48,143 nt of DNA. Origin: Chryseosolibacter histidinae (GTDB taxonomy: Bacteria > Bacteroidota > Bacteroidia > Cytophagales > Cyclobacteriaceae). The notes under the pieces are model-generated. The model was not told the DNA's origin and searched no databases. It was given only the letters and a program-made list of their open reading frames with translations. How positions within the stretch are numbered: the stretch's first letter is position 1; each line of letters begins with the position of its first letter. A program made the position numbers and the translations under genes. Positions 8,053 through 16,897 of this stretch are shown here, in pieces. Location of the stretch: contig NZ_JAHESF010000049.1 in the NCBI RefSeq assembly GCF_018598225.1, forward strand, positions 1 to 48,143, in the 5' to 3' direction.

Positions 8053-9609
8053 ATGCAACGATACAGTATACTTTGGGCGGATGACGAGATCGACCTGCTG
8101 AAACCTCACATCATGTTCCTTGAGCAACGCGGATATGATATTACGCCTGTCAACAATGGCGCCGAAGCCGTGGAGCTTTCGGACGAGAAGAACTTCGACG
8201 TGGTTTTCCTCGACGAGCATATGCCCGGCATGTCTGGACTGGAGGCCCTGAGCCAGATCAAGAACAACAAGCCCAACCTGCCGGTGGTGATGATCACCAA
8301 GAACGAGGAGGAGCAGATCATGGAAGAGGCTATCGGCTCGAAAATAGCCGACTACCTCATCAAGCCGCTTAACCCCAGCCAGATCCTGCTTTCGGTGAAG
8401 AAGATCCTGGACAACAAAAGACTGGTGATCGAAAAGACCAACCTCAACTACCAGCAGGAGTTCCGGAAGATCAGCATGGCCTTTCAGGATGTGATGAACC
8501 ACGAGCAGTGGGCCGATATTTACAAAAAACTTATCTACTGGGAGCTCCAGATGGACGACAACCAGGACATGGCCGAGGTGCTCGATATGCAGAAGACAGA
8601 GGCCAACGCCAATTTTGCAAAATTTGTGATCCGCAACTACGATAGCTGGCTGAACGATCCGAAAGCCGACAAGCCCCTGCTCTCGCACCAGCTGATGAAA
8701 CGAAAAGTTTTTCCCGAGCTTGGCCAGGGCAAACCCGTGTTTGTGATCCTTATCGACAACCTTCGCTTCGACCAGTGGAAGGTGATCGAGCCGGTGCTCA
8801 GCGAGTATTTTGTTGTTGATAAGGAAGAGCACTATTACTCCATATTGCCCACCACCACGGCGTATGCACGCAACTCGATCTTCTCCGGGCAGCTTCCGTC
8901 AGAGATGGCCAAAAGTCACCCCGACCTGTGGGTAGGCGAAGATGAGGAGGAGGGGAAGAACAACTTCGAAGACGAGTTCCTGAACAAACAGGTGCGCCGT
9001 AACAACCTGCAGGTGAAAACCTCTTACCACAAGATCAAGAACCTGGAAGAAGGACGCAACCTGGTTGATACTGTCAACAATCTTTTTAAGAACGATCTGA
9101 ACGTGATCGTTTACAACTTCGTGGATATGCTCTCGCATGCCCGCACCGATATGGCGATGGTACGCGAGCTGGCGCCCGATGAGTCGGCTTACCGTTCCAT
9201 TACACGATCATGGCTGATGCACTCACCCCTGCTGGATGTGCTCAAGAAGATCGCCGAGAAGAACGCCAGGGTTGTGCTTACCACCGACCATGGTACCATC
9301 CGGGTGAAACGGCCGTTCAAGATCATCGGCGACCGTAATGTGAACACAAACCTCCGCTACAAGCAAGGCAAGAACCTGGGTTACGAAGGCGACAAGGTGA
9401 TGGTAGCCCCAAAACCGGAGCGGCTTTTCCTGCCCAAAATGAACGTGTCTACAACGTATGTTTTCGCTATTGAGGACCAGTTTTTTGCCTATCCCAACAA
9501 CTTTAACTATTACGTCAATTTTTATAAAGATACTTTCCAGCACGGCGGCGTGAGCATGGAAGAGATGATCATTCCCATAATTTTCTTAAATTCGAAGAAT
9601 GTGGTGTGA
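8053..9609 (+). CDS. porX: T9SS response regulator PorX (receiver plus PglZ phosphodiesterase domain)
   Basis: A 518-residue two-domain protein. Residues 1-120 are a response-regulator receiver, with acidic D10/D11, phospho-acceptor D54 in VVFLDEHMPG, T82 and K104 (YLIKPL). The C-terminal PglZ domain of the alkaline phosphatase superfamily starts near 225. Likely metal and active-site positions are D235 (LIDNLRFD), the TTTAYARNS segment (267-275), D358/H362 (FVDMLSHAR), D412/H413 (TTDHGT) and the His in QHGGVSMEE. Family knowledge: PorX works with the PorY kinase and sigma factor SigP to control type IX secretion, and its PglZ domain cleaves oligonucleotides. The end overlaps tsaE by 11 bp. 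Length and layout match PorX of Porphyromonas and Flavobacterium. Confidence 0.95.
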   Translation: MQRYSILWADDEIDLLKPHIMFLEQRGYDITPVNNGAEAVELSDEKNFDVVFLDEHMPGMSGLEALSQIKNNKPNLPVVMITKNEEEQIMEEAIGSKIADYLIKPLNPSQILLSVKKILDNKRLVIEKTNLNYQQEFRKISMAFQDVMNHEQWADIYKKLIYWELQMDDNQDMAEVLDMQKTEANANFAKFVIRNYDSWLNDPKADKPLLSHQLMKRKVFPELGQGKPVFVILIDNLRFDQWKVIEPVLSEYFVVDKEEHYYSILPTTTAYARNSIFSGQLPSEMAKSHPDLWVGEDEEEGKNNFEDEFLNKQVRRNNLQVKTSYHKIKNLEEGRNLVDTVNNLFKNDLNVIVYNFVDMLSHARTDMAMVRELAPDESAYRSITRSWLMHSPLLDVLKKIAEKNARVVLTTDHGTIRVKRPFKIIGDRNVNTNLRYKQGKNLGYEGDKVMVAPKPERLFLPKMNVSTTYVFAIEDQFFAYPNNFNYYVNFYKDTFQHGGVSMEEMIIPIIFLNSKNVV

Positions 9610-10063
9610 CGACGGAGGCTGGGTGGTGCATGAAGCCGACCTGGCCGACCTTAACAAGGTTGCAAAAGATTTTATCGAAAGGGCCGGAAACCGCAGGGTC
9701 TGGCTATTATACGGCGAGATGGGTTCCGGCAAAACAACGTTCATCAAGGATCTGTGCAGCCAGCTGGGTGTTGCTGACGTGATGAGCAGTCCTACCTTTT
9801 CCATTGTGAACGAGTACCTGACCCGCAGCAACACCAAAGTTTTTCATTTTGATTTTTACAGAATAAAAAATGAGGCGGAAGCTTATGACATCGGGGCAGA
9901 AGAGTATTTTTATTCCGGAAATTATTGCTTCGTGGAATGGCCGGAAAAGATTCCATCGCTGATTCCCTCCGAACATGTTGAAGTGTCTATACTATCCGAA
10001 AATCAAACCCATAGAACCTTAGCCCTTTCTGTTCATGACGGAAAAGAAAAAAACAGGATTTGA
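9599..10063 (+). CDS. tsaE: tRNA threonylcarbamoyladenosine biosynthesis ATPase TsaE
   Basis: A 154-residue P-loop protein. TsaE is the ATPase that works with TsaB-TsaD to make the t6A37 base of ANN-decoding tRNAs. Walker A is GEMGSGKTT (residues 39-47). The TsaE-typical SSPTFSIVNEY follows at about 61-71, and FVEWPEK near residue 112 is the conserved EWP motif. The ATG at 9599 lies inside the end of porX (11-bp overlap), and the 3' end overlaps ald by 29 bp, so the three genes are translated from one message. Expression may therefore be tied to PorX. Confidence 0.93.
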   Translation: MWCDDGGWVVHEADLADLNKVAKDFIERAGNRRVWLLYGEMGSGKTTFIKDLCSQLGVADVMSSPTFSIVNEYLTRSNTKVFHFDFYRIKNEAEAYDIGAEEYFYSGNYCFVEWPEKIPSLIPSEHVEVSILSENQTHRTLALSVHDGKEKNRI

Positions 10064-11261
10064 AGCCCTTGCTACCAAAACCAGCCTGTATCCACAGGAG
10101 CAGCTCCAGAAAGTGAGTAAAGGCAAGCATTCTTTTTTCATTGGCCTTCCTAAAGAGATCTCCCTGCAGGAGAACCGTATCAGCCTCACACCCGATGCCG
10201 TGGCCTTGCTGGTGAACAATGGCCATGAAGTGTGGGTGGAGACCAAAGCCGGAGCGGGTTCTAAATTCTCCGATAAGCTTTACAGCGATGCCGGTGCCAA
10301 GATCGTATACTCGCCGCAGGAGGTTTACAAGGCGGAGGTCATCCTCAAGATAGAACCTCCCACCACAGACGAAATAGAAATGATGCGGCCGGGCCAGGCG
10401 CTGATCTCAGCCATCCAGCTGGGGCACCTGAAGGCTGAATACATCCAGGCGCTGCTGAAAAAGAAGGTCACGGCCCTGGCATACGAGTTCATTGAAGACA
10501 AAGTGGGTGGTATGCCCATCATCAGGGCCATGAGCGAGATTGCCGGCAGCACCGTGATGCTGATCGCGGCAGAATACCTGAGCACCGCCAACAACGGCAA
10601 AGGGGTGATCCTCGGAGGCATTACCGGTGTTCCACCCACCAAAGTGATCATTATCGGCGCCGGAACGGTAGCAGAGTATGCCGCCCGTGCCGCCCTCGGG
10701 CTGGGTGCTGACGTTCAGATCTTCGACAACCACCTGTATAAGCTCAGGCGGGTAAAACACCTGCTGGGCCAGCAGCTATACACGTCCACCATCGACACCG
10801 TTACGATGGGCGAGACCCTCAAAACAGCCGATGTGGTGATCGGCGCGCTGCGGGCGGAGAAGGGGCGCGCAAGACATGTGGTGACCGAAGAAATGGTGAG
10901 CCGCATGAAGCCCGACTCGCTGATCATAGACCTCAGCATCGATCAGGGGGGATGTATCGAAACCTCTGAGATCACCACGCTGAGCAAACCCGTTTTCAGG
11001 AAACACGGTGTGATCCATTACTGTGTACCCAACGTGGCCTCGCGTGTAGCCCATACCGCTACCAACGCGCTGAGCAATATTTTTACACCCACCATCCTCA
11101 GGGCTGCCGAAGAAGGCGGCATCGAAGAGATGATCTTCACGCACAAATGGTTCATGAAGGGTGTGTATACCTACAAGGGAGGTCTCACCAAAGAGCACGT
11201 AGCCCGCAAGTTCGGGCTCAAGTATAAGAACATCGATCTGCTGATCGCGGCGAGGTTTTAG
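10035..11261 (+). CDS. ald: Alanine dehydrogenase
   Basis: A 408-residue NAD-dependent dehydrogenase of the alanine dehydrogenase/transhydrogenase family (reversible L-alanine to pyruvate plus ammonia). The N-terminal substrate domain has IGLPKEISLQENRISLTP, and the Rossmann fold has VIIIGAGTVAEYAARAALGLGA. HYCVPNVASRVAHTAT matches the conserved family segment. It is about 35 residues longer than Bacillus Ald, with extra N-terminal sequence and a C-terminal extension ending KNIDLLIAARF, as in other Bacteroidota. The start at 10035 overlaps tsaE by 29 bp. An alternative start downstream of the overlap is possible, but residues before KEHSFF-like sequence are also plausible coding sequence. Confidence 0.92.
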   Translation: MTEKKKTGFEALATKTSLYPQEQLQKVSKGKHSFFIGLPKEISLQENRISLTPDAVALLVNNGHEVWVETKAGAGSKFSDKLYSDAGAKIVYSPQEVYKAEVILKIEPPTTDEIEMMRPGQALISAIQLGHLKAEYIQALLKKKVTALAYEFIEDKVGGMPIIRAMSEIAGSTVMLIAAEYLSTANNGKGVILGGITGVPPTKVIIIGAGTVAEYAARAALGLGADVQIFDNHLYKLRRVKHLLGQQLYTSTIDTVTMGETLKTADVVIGALRAEKGRARHVVTEEMVSRMKPDSLIIDLSIDQGGCIETSEITTLSKPVFRKHGVIHYCVPNVASRVAHTATNALSNIFTPTILRAAEEGGIEEMIFTHKWFMKGVYTYKGGLTKEHVARKFGLKYKNIDLLIAARF

Positions 11262-11286
11262 TCGTCGCCTCACCTCATCGAACCAA

Positions 11287-11315
11287 CCCTCAAAGGGTTC
11301 GAAACCCTTTGAGGG
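11287..11315. repeat. 29-bp near-perfect palindrome after ald
   Basis: A 13-bp arm at 11287-11299 (CCCTCAAAGGGTT) is repeated inverted at 11303-11315 around a 3-base centre. Each arm is itself partly self-complementary. There is no T-run after it, so it is not a standard terminator. It lies 25 bp after the ald stop. Confidence 0.75.
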
Positions 11316-11344
11316 ATAATCGTAGAAAGGTCTGACGACTGGCC

Positions 11345-11369
11345 CATGTTGGTGTTCTTCACCAACATG
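11345..11369. repeat. Second hairpin in the ald-valS convergent gap
   Basis: A 10-bp perfect stem, CATGTTGGTG at 11345-11354 with CACCAACATG at 11360-11369, closes a TTCTT loop. It may serve as a terminator or a block to read-through between the convergent genes. No T-run follows on either side. Confidence 0.65.
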
Positions 11370-11385
11370 CTCCCAATATGCACGG

Positions 11386-14022
11386 TCAAAGCCTGCTCAG
11401 GCTTTCTTCCAGCGCTTTGATCTTGGCTTCGGCATCCGCTTTTTTCTTGCGTTCACCTTCCACCACTTCCGGTTTTGCGCCGCTCACGAATTTTTCGTTT
11501 GAAAGCTTTTTATCTACAGATGCTAAAAATCCTTTCTGGTACTCGATGTCTTTCAAAATAGCCTCGCGCTCTTTGGCCACATCCACTTTTCCTTCGAAAG
11601 GAATGAAGAATTCAATCGACCTTACCAGGAACGGCGTGGCGTTCGTGGCAGGAGCCTGTGCTGCAAAGCTGATCTCCGTGAGGTTGGAAAGTTTTTGGAT
11701 CACCGGCCAGAACGACTTCAACGGAACCTGCTCGCCGTTCTTCACCACAAGCTTCAGCGCTTCTTTGGGCGAGATACCTTTATTGTTGCGTGTGTTCCTG
11801 ATCTCCGTCACCACCTCGAAGCTCAGCGATGCCTCGTCGAGGATCTTCTGATCGAAAGATCCGGATACAGGGTATGATGCTATCAGGATGCAATCTTTTT
11901 CTTTTCGTTGCTGCAGCTCGTGCCAGAGCTCTTCGGTAATAAAAGGCATGAAAGGATGCAGTGCTTTCATCAGCGTTTCAAAGAAGCCGATGGTTTTATC
12001 GTAAGTGATCTTGTCTATCGGTTTTTCGAACTCAGGCTTGACCATCTCCAGGTACCATGCGCAGAAGTCATCCCAGATCAGCTTATATAATGTATGCAGC
12101 GCATCAGAGATCCGGAATTTGCCGAAATGATCTTCCAGCTCTGTTAACGACTGCTGCAGCCTGGACTCGAACCATGTTATGGCCACCTTATTCACTTCAG
12201 GTTGGTTGCCGTCAACGGTCCAGCCCTTTACAAGCCTGAACGCATTCCAGATCTTGTTGGTGAAATTCCTTCCCTGCTCGATCAGTTTCTCGTCGTAGAG
12301 AAGGTCATTGCCGGCGGGTGCGCTGAAGAGCATACCTGCCCGCACCGCGTCGGCGCCGTGTTGCGAGATCAGGTCGAGCGGATCAGGTGAATTGCCCAGC
12401 GACTTCGACATCTTTCTGCCCAGCTTATCGCGAACGATCCCTGTGAGGTAAACATTTTTGAAGGGCTGTACCCCACGGTATTCATATCCGGCAATGATCA
12501 TCCGCGCCACCCAGAAGAAAAGGATCTCCGGAGCGGTAACCAGATCGTTGGTAGGATAGTAATAGTTCAGGTCCTTGTTGCCTTTGTTGTTCTTCGAATC
12601 CTTGAATATGGTGGTATCGAAGACAGCGATCGGCCACAGCCAGCTCGAGAACCAGGTATCCATCACGTCAGGGTCCTGCACGAGGTCTTCGGCTTTCAGA
12701 CTTGCGTGATCTGCTTTCAATTTCTGGTATGCCTCTTCTCTTGTTTTCGCTACCGCGAATTTTCCGTCGGGCGCGTACCATGCCGGGATCTGGTGGCCCC
12801 ACCAAAGCTGCCGGGAGATACACCAGTCGCGCACGTTAGACATCCAGTGATTGTATGTGTTCTTGAACTTTGCCGGGATCAGCTGTACGGTGTCATCCAT
12901 CACGGCCTTGTGCGCGGGCCGGGTGATGGCATCCATCTTCACCCACCACTGCAGTGAAAGGCGTGGCTCTATCACAGCGTCGGTGCGCTCGGAGAAACCT
13001 ACGTTGCTGTTGTAATCTTCTACCTTGGCCAGGTTCCCTTTTGCTTCGAGCTCTTTGGCGATCTTCTTGCGGGCGATGAAACGGTCTTCGCCGATGAAGA
13101 TCTTTGCCTTTTCATTGAGTGTGCCGTCGTCATTGAGGATGTCGATCACTTCGAGGTTGTGCTTTCTGCCCAGCTCGTAGTCGTTCATGTCGTGGGCAGG
13201 GGTCACCTTCAGGCAGCCTGTTCCGAAATCCATGGCCACGTAGTCATCTTCGATCACGGGGATCGCACGATCGATCAGCGGAATAAGAACTTTCTTTCCT
13301 TTGAGGTGTTTGTAACGTTCGTCTTTCGGGTTCACGCAGATGGCGGCGTCGGCCATGATGGTCTCCGGGCGTACGGTAGCGATGGTAATAAAATCGTTGC
13401 TGCCTTCGATCCGGTATTTGATGTAATACAGTTTGGACTGAACATCCCGGTGGATCACTTCGTCATCCGAAAGCGCGGTCTTGCCGGCAGGGTCCCAGTT
13501 CACCATGCGCAGCCCGCGGTAGATGTTGCCCTTGTTATAGAGATCGATGAAAACGTCGATCACGGCCTCATAATAATCGGGGTCCATGGTGAATTTCGTG
13601 CGGTCCCAGTCGCAGGAGGCGCCGAGCTTCTTGAGCTGCTCGAGGATAATTCCACCATACTTTTCTTTCCACTCCCAGGCGTATTTCAAAAACTCTTCGC
13701 GGGTGAGGTCAGATTTTTTGATACCGCGCTCGCGCAGCATGGCTACTACTTTTGCTTCGGTGGCGATGGAAGCGTGGTCGGTGCCGGGTACCCAGCAGGC
13801 TTCTTTGCCTTGCATACGGGCTCTGCGCACCAGTACATCCTGGATCGTATTGTTCAGCATGTGCCCCATGTGCAGCACCCCGGTTACGTTGGGTGGGGGT
13901 ATGACGATACAGAATGGCTCTTTTTGTGGATCAGGCTCTGAATGGAAGAAACGCTGGCTGAGCCAGTAACTGTACCATTTATCTTCTACAGCAGATGGGT
14001 TGTATTTAGTAGATAGTGACAT
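11386..14022 (-). CDS. valS: Valyl-tRNA synthetase
   Basis: An 878-residue class I aminoacyl-tRNA synthetase that charges tRNA-Val. The HIGH-like motif is HMGH at residues 51-54 within [14 protein letters not shown], and the second signature is KMSKS within [14 protein letters not shown]. The editing domain (CP1) lies between them, with [10 protein letters not shown]. An anticodon-binding helical domain follows, and the C-terminal coiled coil ([20 protein letters not shown]) ends the protein as in other ValRS. Length is normal. It is transcribed alone, converging with ald and diverging from the MFS gene. A possible -7 element is at 14067-14074. Confidence 0.98.
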   Translation of the reverse strand: MSLSTKYNPSAVEDKWYSYWLSQRFFHSEPDPQKEPFCIVIPPPNVTGVLHMGHMLNNTIQDVLVRRARMQGKEACWVPGTDHASIATEAKVVAMLRERGIKKSDLTREEFLKYAWEWKEKYGGIILEQLKKLGASCDWDRTKFTMDPDYYEAVIDVFIDLYNKGNIYRGLRMVNWDPAGKTALSDDEVIHRDVQSKLYYIKYRIEGSNDFITIATVRPETIMADAAICVNPKDERYKHLKGKKVLIPLIDRAIPVIEDDYVAMDFGTGCLKVTPAHDMNDYELGRKHNLEVIDILNDDGTLNEKAKIFIGEDRFIARKKIAKELEAKGNLAKVEDYNSNVGFSERTDAVIEPRLSLQWWVKMDAITRPAHKAVMDDTVQLIPAKFKNTYNHWMSNVRDWCISRQLWWGHQIPAWYAPDGKFAVAKTREEAYQKLKADHASLKAEDLVQDPDVMDTWFSSWLWPIAVFDTTIFKDSKNNKGNKDLNYYYPTNDLVTAPEILFFWVARMIIAGYEYRGVQPFKNVYLTGIVRDKLGRKMSKSLGNSPDPLDLISQHGADAVRAGMLFSAPAGNDLLYDEKLIEQGRNFTNKIWNAFRLVKGWTVDGNQPEVNKVAITWFESRLQQSLTELEDHFGKFRISDALHTLYKLIWDDFCAWYLEMVKPEFEKPIDKITYDKTIGFFETLMKALHPFMPFITEELWHELQQRKEKDCILIASYPVSGSFDQKILDEASLSFEVVTEIRNTRNNKGISPKEALKLVVKNGEQVPLKSFWPVIQKLSNLTEISFAAQAPATNATPFLVRSIEFFIPFEGKVDVAKEREAILKDIEYQKGFLASVDKKLSNEKFVSGAKPEVVEGERKKKADAEAKIKALEESLSRL

Positions 14023-14066
14023 GCTGAAATTTGCTTAAAAACCTTGCTAAAAGGGCAAGGGGAGGG

Positions 14067-14074
14067 CAAAAATA
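14067..14074 (-). promoter_or_regulatory. Possible -7 promoter element for valS
   Basis: The minus strand reads TATTTTTG, a perfect TAnnTTTG, 45 bases upstream of the valS ATG. No TTTG is found at the usual 19-21 base spacing, so support is partial. Confidence 0.4.
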
Positions 14075-14163
14075 AGGAAAATAGACACAATAGCCATTTT
14101 TTGAGCGCGTCACATCCAAGCGGCCATATTAGTTCGTAAATTCATTTCGAAACCAAAATTCTC

Positions 14164-15300
14164 ATGGAAGCAATTTCTGTCACCGAAACCGAAGTATCAG
14201 CCGTCCCCGATATCCGGTGGAAACAATTGTGGAGCCTCGCGGCCCTTTATGCATCGATTATCATTGGCTGGATCGCTTACGCGAACTATCAGCCCAAGCT
14301 GCTGGTGCAATTCCAGTTTACGGATTTTGCCTTTTTCCTCGCCGTCTCACAAGCCATCATCCTCGTGCTTACACCCCCGGTTGCCGGGTTAATGGGCGAT
14401 CGTTATCGTTTTGAAAAGGGGCATCGCATACCGGTGATCTCTTCCGGCATCAGCTTCGCTGCCATGGTGTTCATGGCGGTGGCCTTCACGCTGTTCACCA
14501 ATCCCGGTGAGATCTTTAAATGGATCCTGCCGGTGCTGATCGTCTTCTGGCTCATCTCCATGAGTATTTTTACAAGTCCCGCATTGTCTACCGTAGAACT
14601 TTTCACGCCGGTAGACCGTCTGCCGAAAGCCATGGCCCTGCTGACGATCGTGGCCAACCTCATCTATGCCATCGAACCTGTGATCGTGGATATTATCGAC
14701 TACCTCGGCGCTCCATTGACATTCATCGCAGGAGGTGTGGTGACGCTTGCGTCGGGTTATGCCATGAAGAAGAACTCGCTCGGGCTCTTCAAACAAACGG
14801 GTAATAAAGAGGGAAGCGCTGAACCCGGCCAGCATACCGCTGCGAAGTCGGCCTACGGATTTATTTTCTTCCTGGGGGTTATCCTCGGCATCTCTACCAC
14901 TGTGATGTTCAATCTTTTCCCCGATGCGCTGGCCCTGAAGTTTGCGGCGATCTCTAACAATGCCGATGGCAAGATCCTGCTCGTGGCAATGCTTGTGCTC
15001 TCCGCGCTGATCTCATGGCCCATCAGCAACTTCATCAACCGTTACAGCATGGAGCGGGTATTCTGGATCAGCGGTGCACTGATCGTGTTGAGTACTGCAA
15101 TTATATTCTTGGCACAGCCCGCATGGATCGTAGCGCTCATGGCCATTGTGTTCACCGTTACCTTTACGTCACTCTCCGTAAGCTCCCTTCCGCTGGCCCT
15201 CAGTCGCTCGGGATATTATGAGAAAGTATTCTGCGTAGGTGTGTTCTTCAGCGGCGCTGCGTTGCCGGAGGGGATATTTGAGTCGATACAAGCGTTCTGA
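14164..15300 (+). CDS. MFS-like membrane transporter
   Basis: A 378-residue polytopic inner-membrane protein with about 10-12 hydrophobic segments (for example around residues 25-45, 55-78, 90-112, 120-142, 150-200, 232-255, 272-290, 298-320, 322-345 and 350-370). A loop after the third segment region is charged (GDRYRFEKGHRIP), as in major facilitator transporters where GD-R sits between helices 2 and 3. A polar loop at about 205-230 separates two halves. The GDRYRFEKGHRIPVI stretch recalls the sugar/H+ symporter (GPH/SUT) branch, but the substrate is unknown. It is a single gene, divergent from valS. Its 3' end runs into the 15305-15465 repeat array within five bases of the stop. Confidence 0.75.
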   Translation: MEAISVTETEVSAVPDIRWKQLWSLAALYASIIIGWIAYANYQPKLLVQFQFTDFAFFLAVSQAIILVLTPPVAGLMGDRYRFEKGHRIPVISSGISFAAMVFMAVAFTLFTNPGEIFKWILPVLIVFWLISMSIFTSPALSTVELFTPVDRLPKAMALLTIVANLIYAIEPVIVDIIDYLGAPLTFIAGGVVTLASGYAMKKNSLGLFKQTGNKEGSAEPGQHTAAKSAYGFIFFLGVILGISTTVMFNLFPDALALKFAAISNNADGKILLVAMLVLSALISWPISNFINRYSMERVFWISGALIVLSTAIIFLAQPAWIVALMAIVFTVTFTSLSVSSLPLALSRSGYYEKVFCVGVFFSGAALPEGIFESIQAF

Positions 15301-15304
15301 GTAA

Positions 15305-15465
15305 AGTTGCCAGTTGCCGGTTTCCGGATGGCCGGTTGAGGAGGGCACGACCTTCACAACTGAGCGCTGAAAGAGTTTAAGCACCGAAAACGAACTGGTA
15401 ACTGGCAACTAACCGTACCTCGTAAATCGTACCTCGTACTTTTGTCAATTGCCCTTTGTCAACTG
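15305..15465. repeat. Heptamer array and hairpin filling a convergent gap
   Basis: From 15393 up to the stop codon at 15466 the sequence is a run of in-phase 7-bp units in three word families: AACTGGY (15393 and 15400), CGTACCT (15414, 15428) and TTGTCAA (15442, 15456, variant at 15463). The left arm at 15305-15323 is complementary to 15393-15410, counting two G-U pairs, giving a large hairpin. The left arm and the segment AGCACCGAAA (15380) are shared with the element at 27554-27745. The array's phase continues a few bases into the coding end. Confidence 0.85.
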
Positions 15466-16821
15466 TCAACTGGTTTTCTGCATCCTGATCCGCCACTCAA
15501 CCGGGTACATGTTGTTGAAACGGTTTCCCAGGCTGTTCACCCATCCCAGGGCCACGTCTTCGAACACGATGAGGTGATAACCCTTGTCGGTCTCCGGAAG
15601 TGTGAGCGGATCGCGCCTTAAATAACGGATCGCTTCGTCATGGCCGACAGAAAGTGTCTTGAAGTTTTCTCTGCGAAGATCGGTGCTCATGGCCAGCGCG
15701 TGTTCCGGTATCAGCTTATCATGTTTTACAGTAGCCGTAGCGATGCCAGCATTTACCACCTTGAGGTGCTGGTGAAGCATGCCCAGGTGCAGCGTATGTG
15801 CCTCCGGGAAAAAGTAGAGGAGGTCTTTCCACTGGAAAAAACTGACGCGCTCGGGATGATGGATCCATGACTGCAGCGTGTTAACGATCTTCGCCGGTGC
15901 CGGGGTGAGATCGCGGTTTGCTTTGAGGCGCAACGATGGGCTTACCTGTTTTTTGCGGATCACCGACATGAAGAAACCTTCACCCTCCACACGGTGCGGG
16001 AAGAACCGGTAGCCGATCACATCATTTTTTTTTGTTTCCTGGATGTTCCAGCCATCGATGCTGACTTTCAGGAATTCAACGTCGTGTTGTTCCCGGAGCC
16101 ATAACAAATTATCTTCATTCTCCTGTTCGTTGTACGTGCAGGTGCAGTAGATGAGAATACCATCTTCTTTCAGCGCTGGCCATGCATCTGCAACGATCCG
16201 TTTCTGGCGGCTTGCACAGAGCGCTACATGCTGCGGCGACCATTCTTCCGCAGCTTCGTGATCTTTTCTGAACAATCCTTCACCGGAGCAGGGAGCATCG
16301 ATCACCATCACATCGAAAAAACCGGGAAGCGATTGAAAGTGATCCGGGTCGCTGTTGGTAACCACTGAGTTTTGATAACCCCACTTTTGCAGGTTCTCTG
16401 CCAGCACCGAGGCGCGTGACCTGATCACCTCGTTAGACACCAGCAAGCTCTGGTCTGAAAGCAAGCTCAAAATATGAGTCGACTTGCCACCGGGTGCGGC
16501 ACAGAGGTCGAGAACATTCAACGGAGCATGGAGGTCGGTCAGCTGCCGGAAAGCTTGTTCGATGAACATGGAGCTTGCTTCCTGCACGTAGTAGGCACCT
16601 CCATGAAGGCGCGGATCGAGCGTGAACGAAGGCCTGGTTTCCAGGTATCTTCCGAAGGCGGACCAGGGTACCGGTTTACCTGGCAGCGGCAGTGCATTTT
16701 TTGCGGGGTTCTGCCGGATGCTCACCGGGGCCGCGCCATTCAGGCTTTCCATAAAGAGCCCGAAATCATTACCCAACCGCTTCCTGGTCTCCTCCTGAAA
16801 TGCTTCCGGAAATCTGCTCAT
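15466..16821 (-). CDS. RNA m5C methyltransferase, RsmB/NOP (RsmF-like) family
   Basis: A 451-residue SAM-dependent RNA cytosine-5 methyltransferase, probably acting on rRNA. The SAM-binding motif is LDLCAAPGGKST (about 104-115). Motif IV DAPCSGEG (175-182) and motif VI CTCTY (226-230) carry the two catalytic cysteines. A C-terminal domain of about 150 residues contains FFPHRVEGEGFF, as in RsmF/YebU. I chose the ATG at 16821 (MSRFPEAF). The frame stays open further upstream to 17034, but that would run into the divergent fahA gene and adds non-conserved sequence. The exact rRNA target cannot be told from sequence. Confidence 0.92.
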   Translation of the reverse strand: MSRFPEAFQEETRKRLGNDFGLFMESLNGAAPVSIRQNPAKNALPLPGKPVPWSAFGRYLETRPSFTLDPRLHGGAYYVQEASSMFIEQAFRQLTDLHAPLNVLDLCAAPGGKSTHILSLLSDQSLLVSNEVIRSRASVLAENLQKWGYQNSVVTNSDPDHFQSLPGFFDVMVIDAPCSGEGLFRKDHEAAEEWSPQHVALCASRQKRIVADAWPALKEDGILIYCTCTYNEQENEDNLLWLREQHDVEFLKVSIDGWNIQETKKNDVIGYRFFPHRVEGEGFFMSVIRKKQVSPSLRLKANRDLTPAPAKIVNTLQSWIHHPERVSFFQWKDLLYFFPEAHTLHLGMLHQHLKVVNAGIATATVKHDKLIPEHALAMSTDLRRENFKTLSVGHDEAIRYLRRDPLTLPETDKGYHLIVFEDVALGWVNSLGNRFNNMYPVEWRIRMQKTS

Positions 16822-16897
16822 AAGCGCGAAGTTAAACTTTCCGCCCGGCTTGCTGACTTGAATCGAAAAATATAGGTTTACTCCCCAAACTTCCCGT

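Noticed and set aside
8725-9609. PglZ domain as part of a BREX phage-defence system
   Set aside because: The receiver domain plus PglZ layout is that of PorX, and no other BREX genes are nearby.
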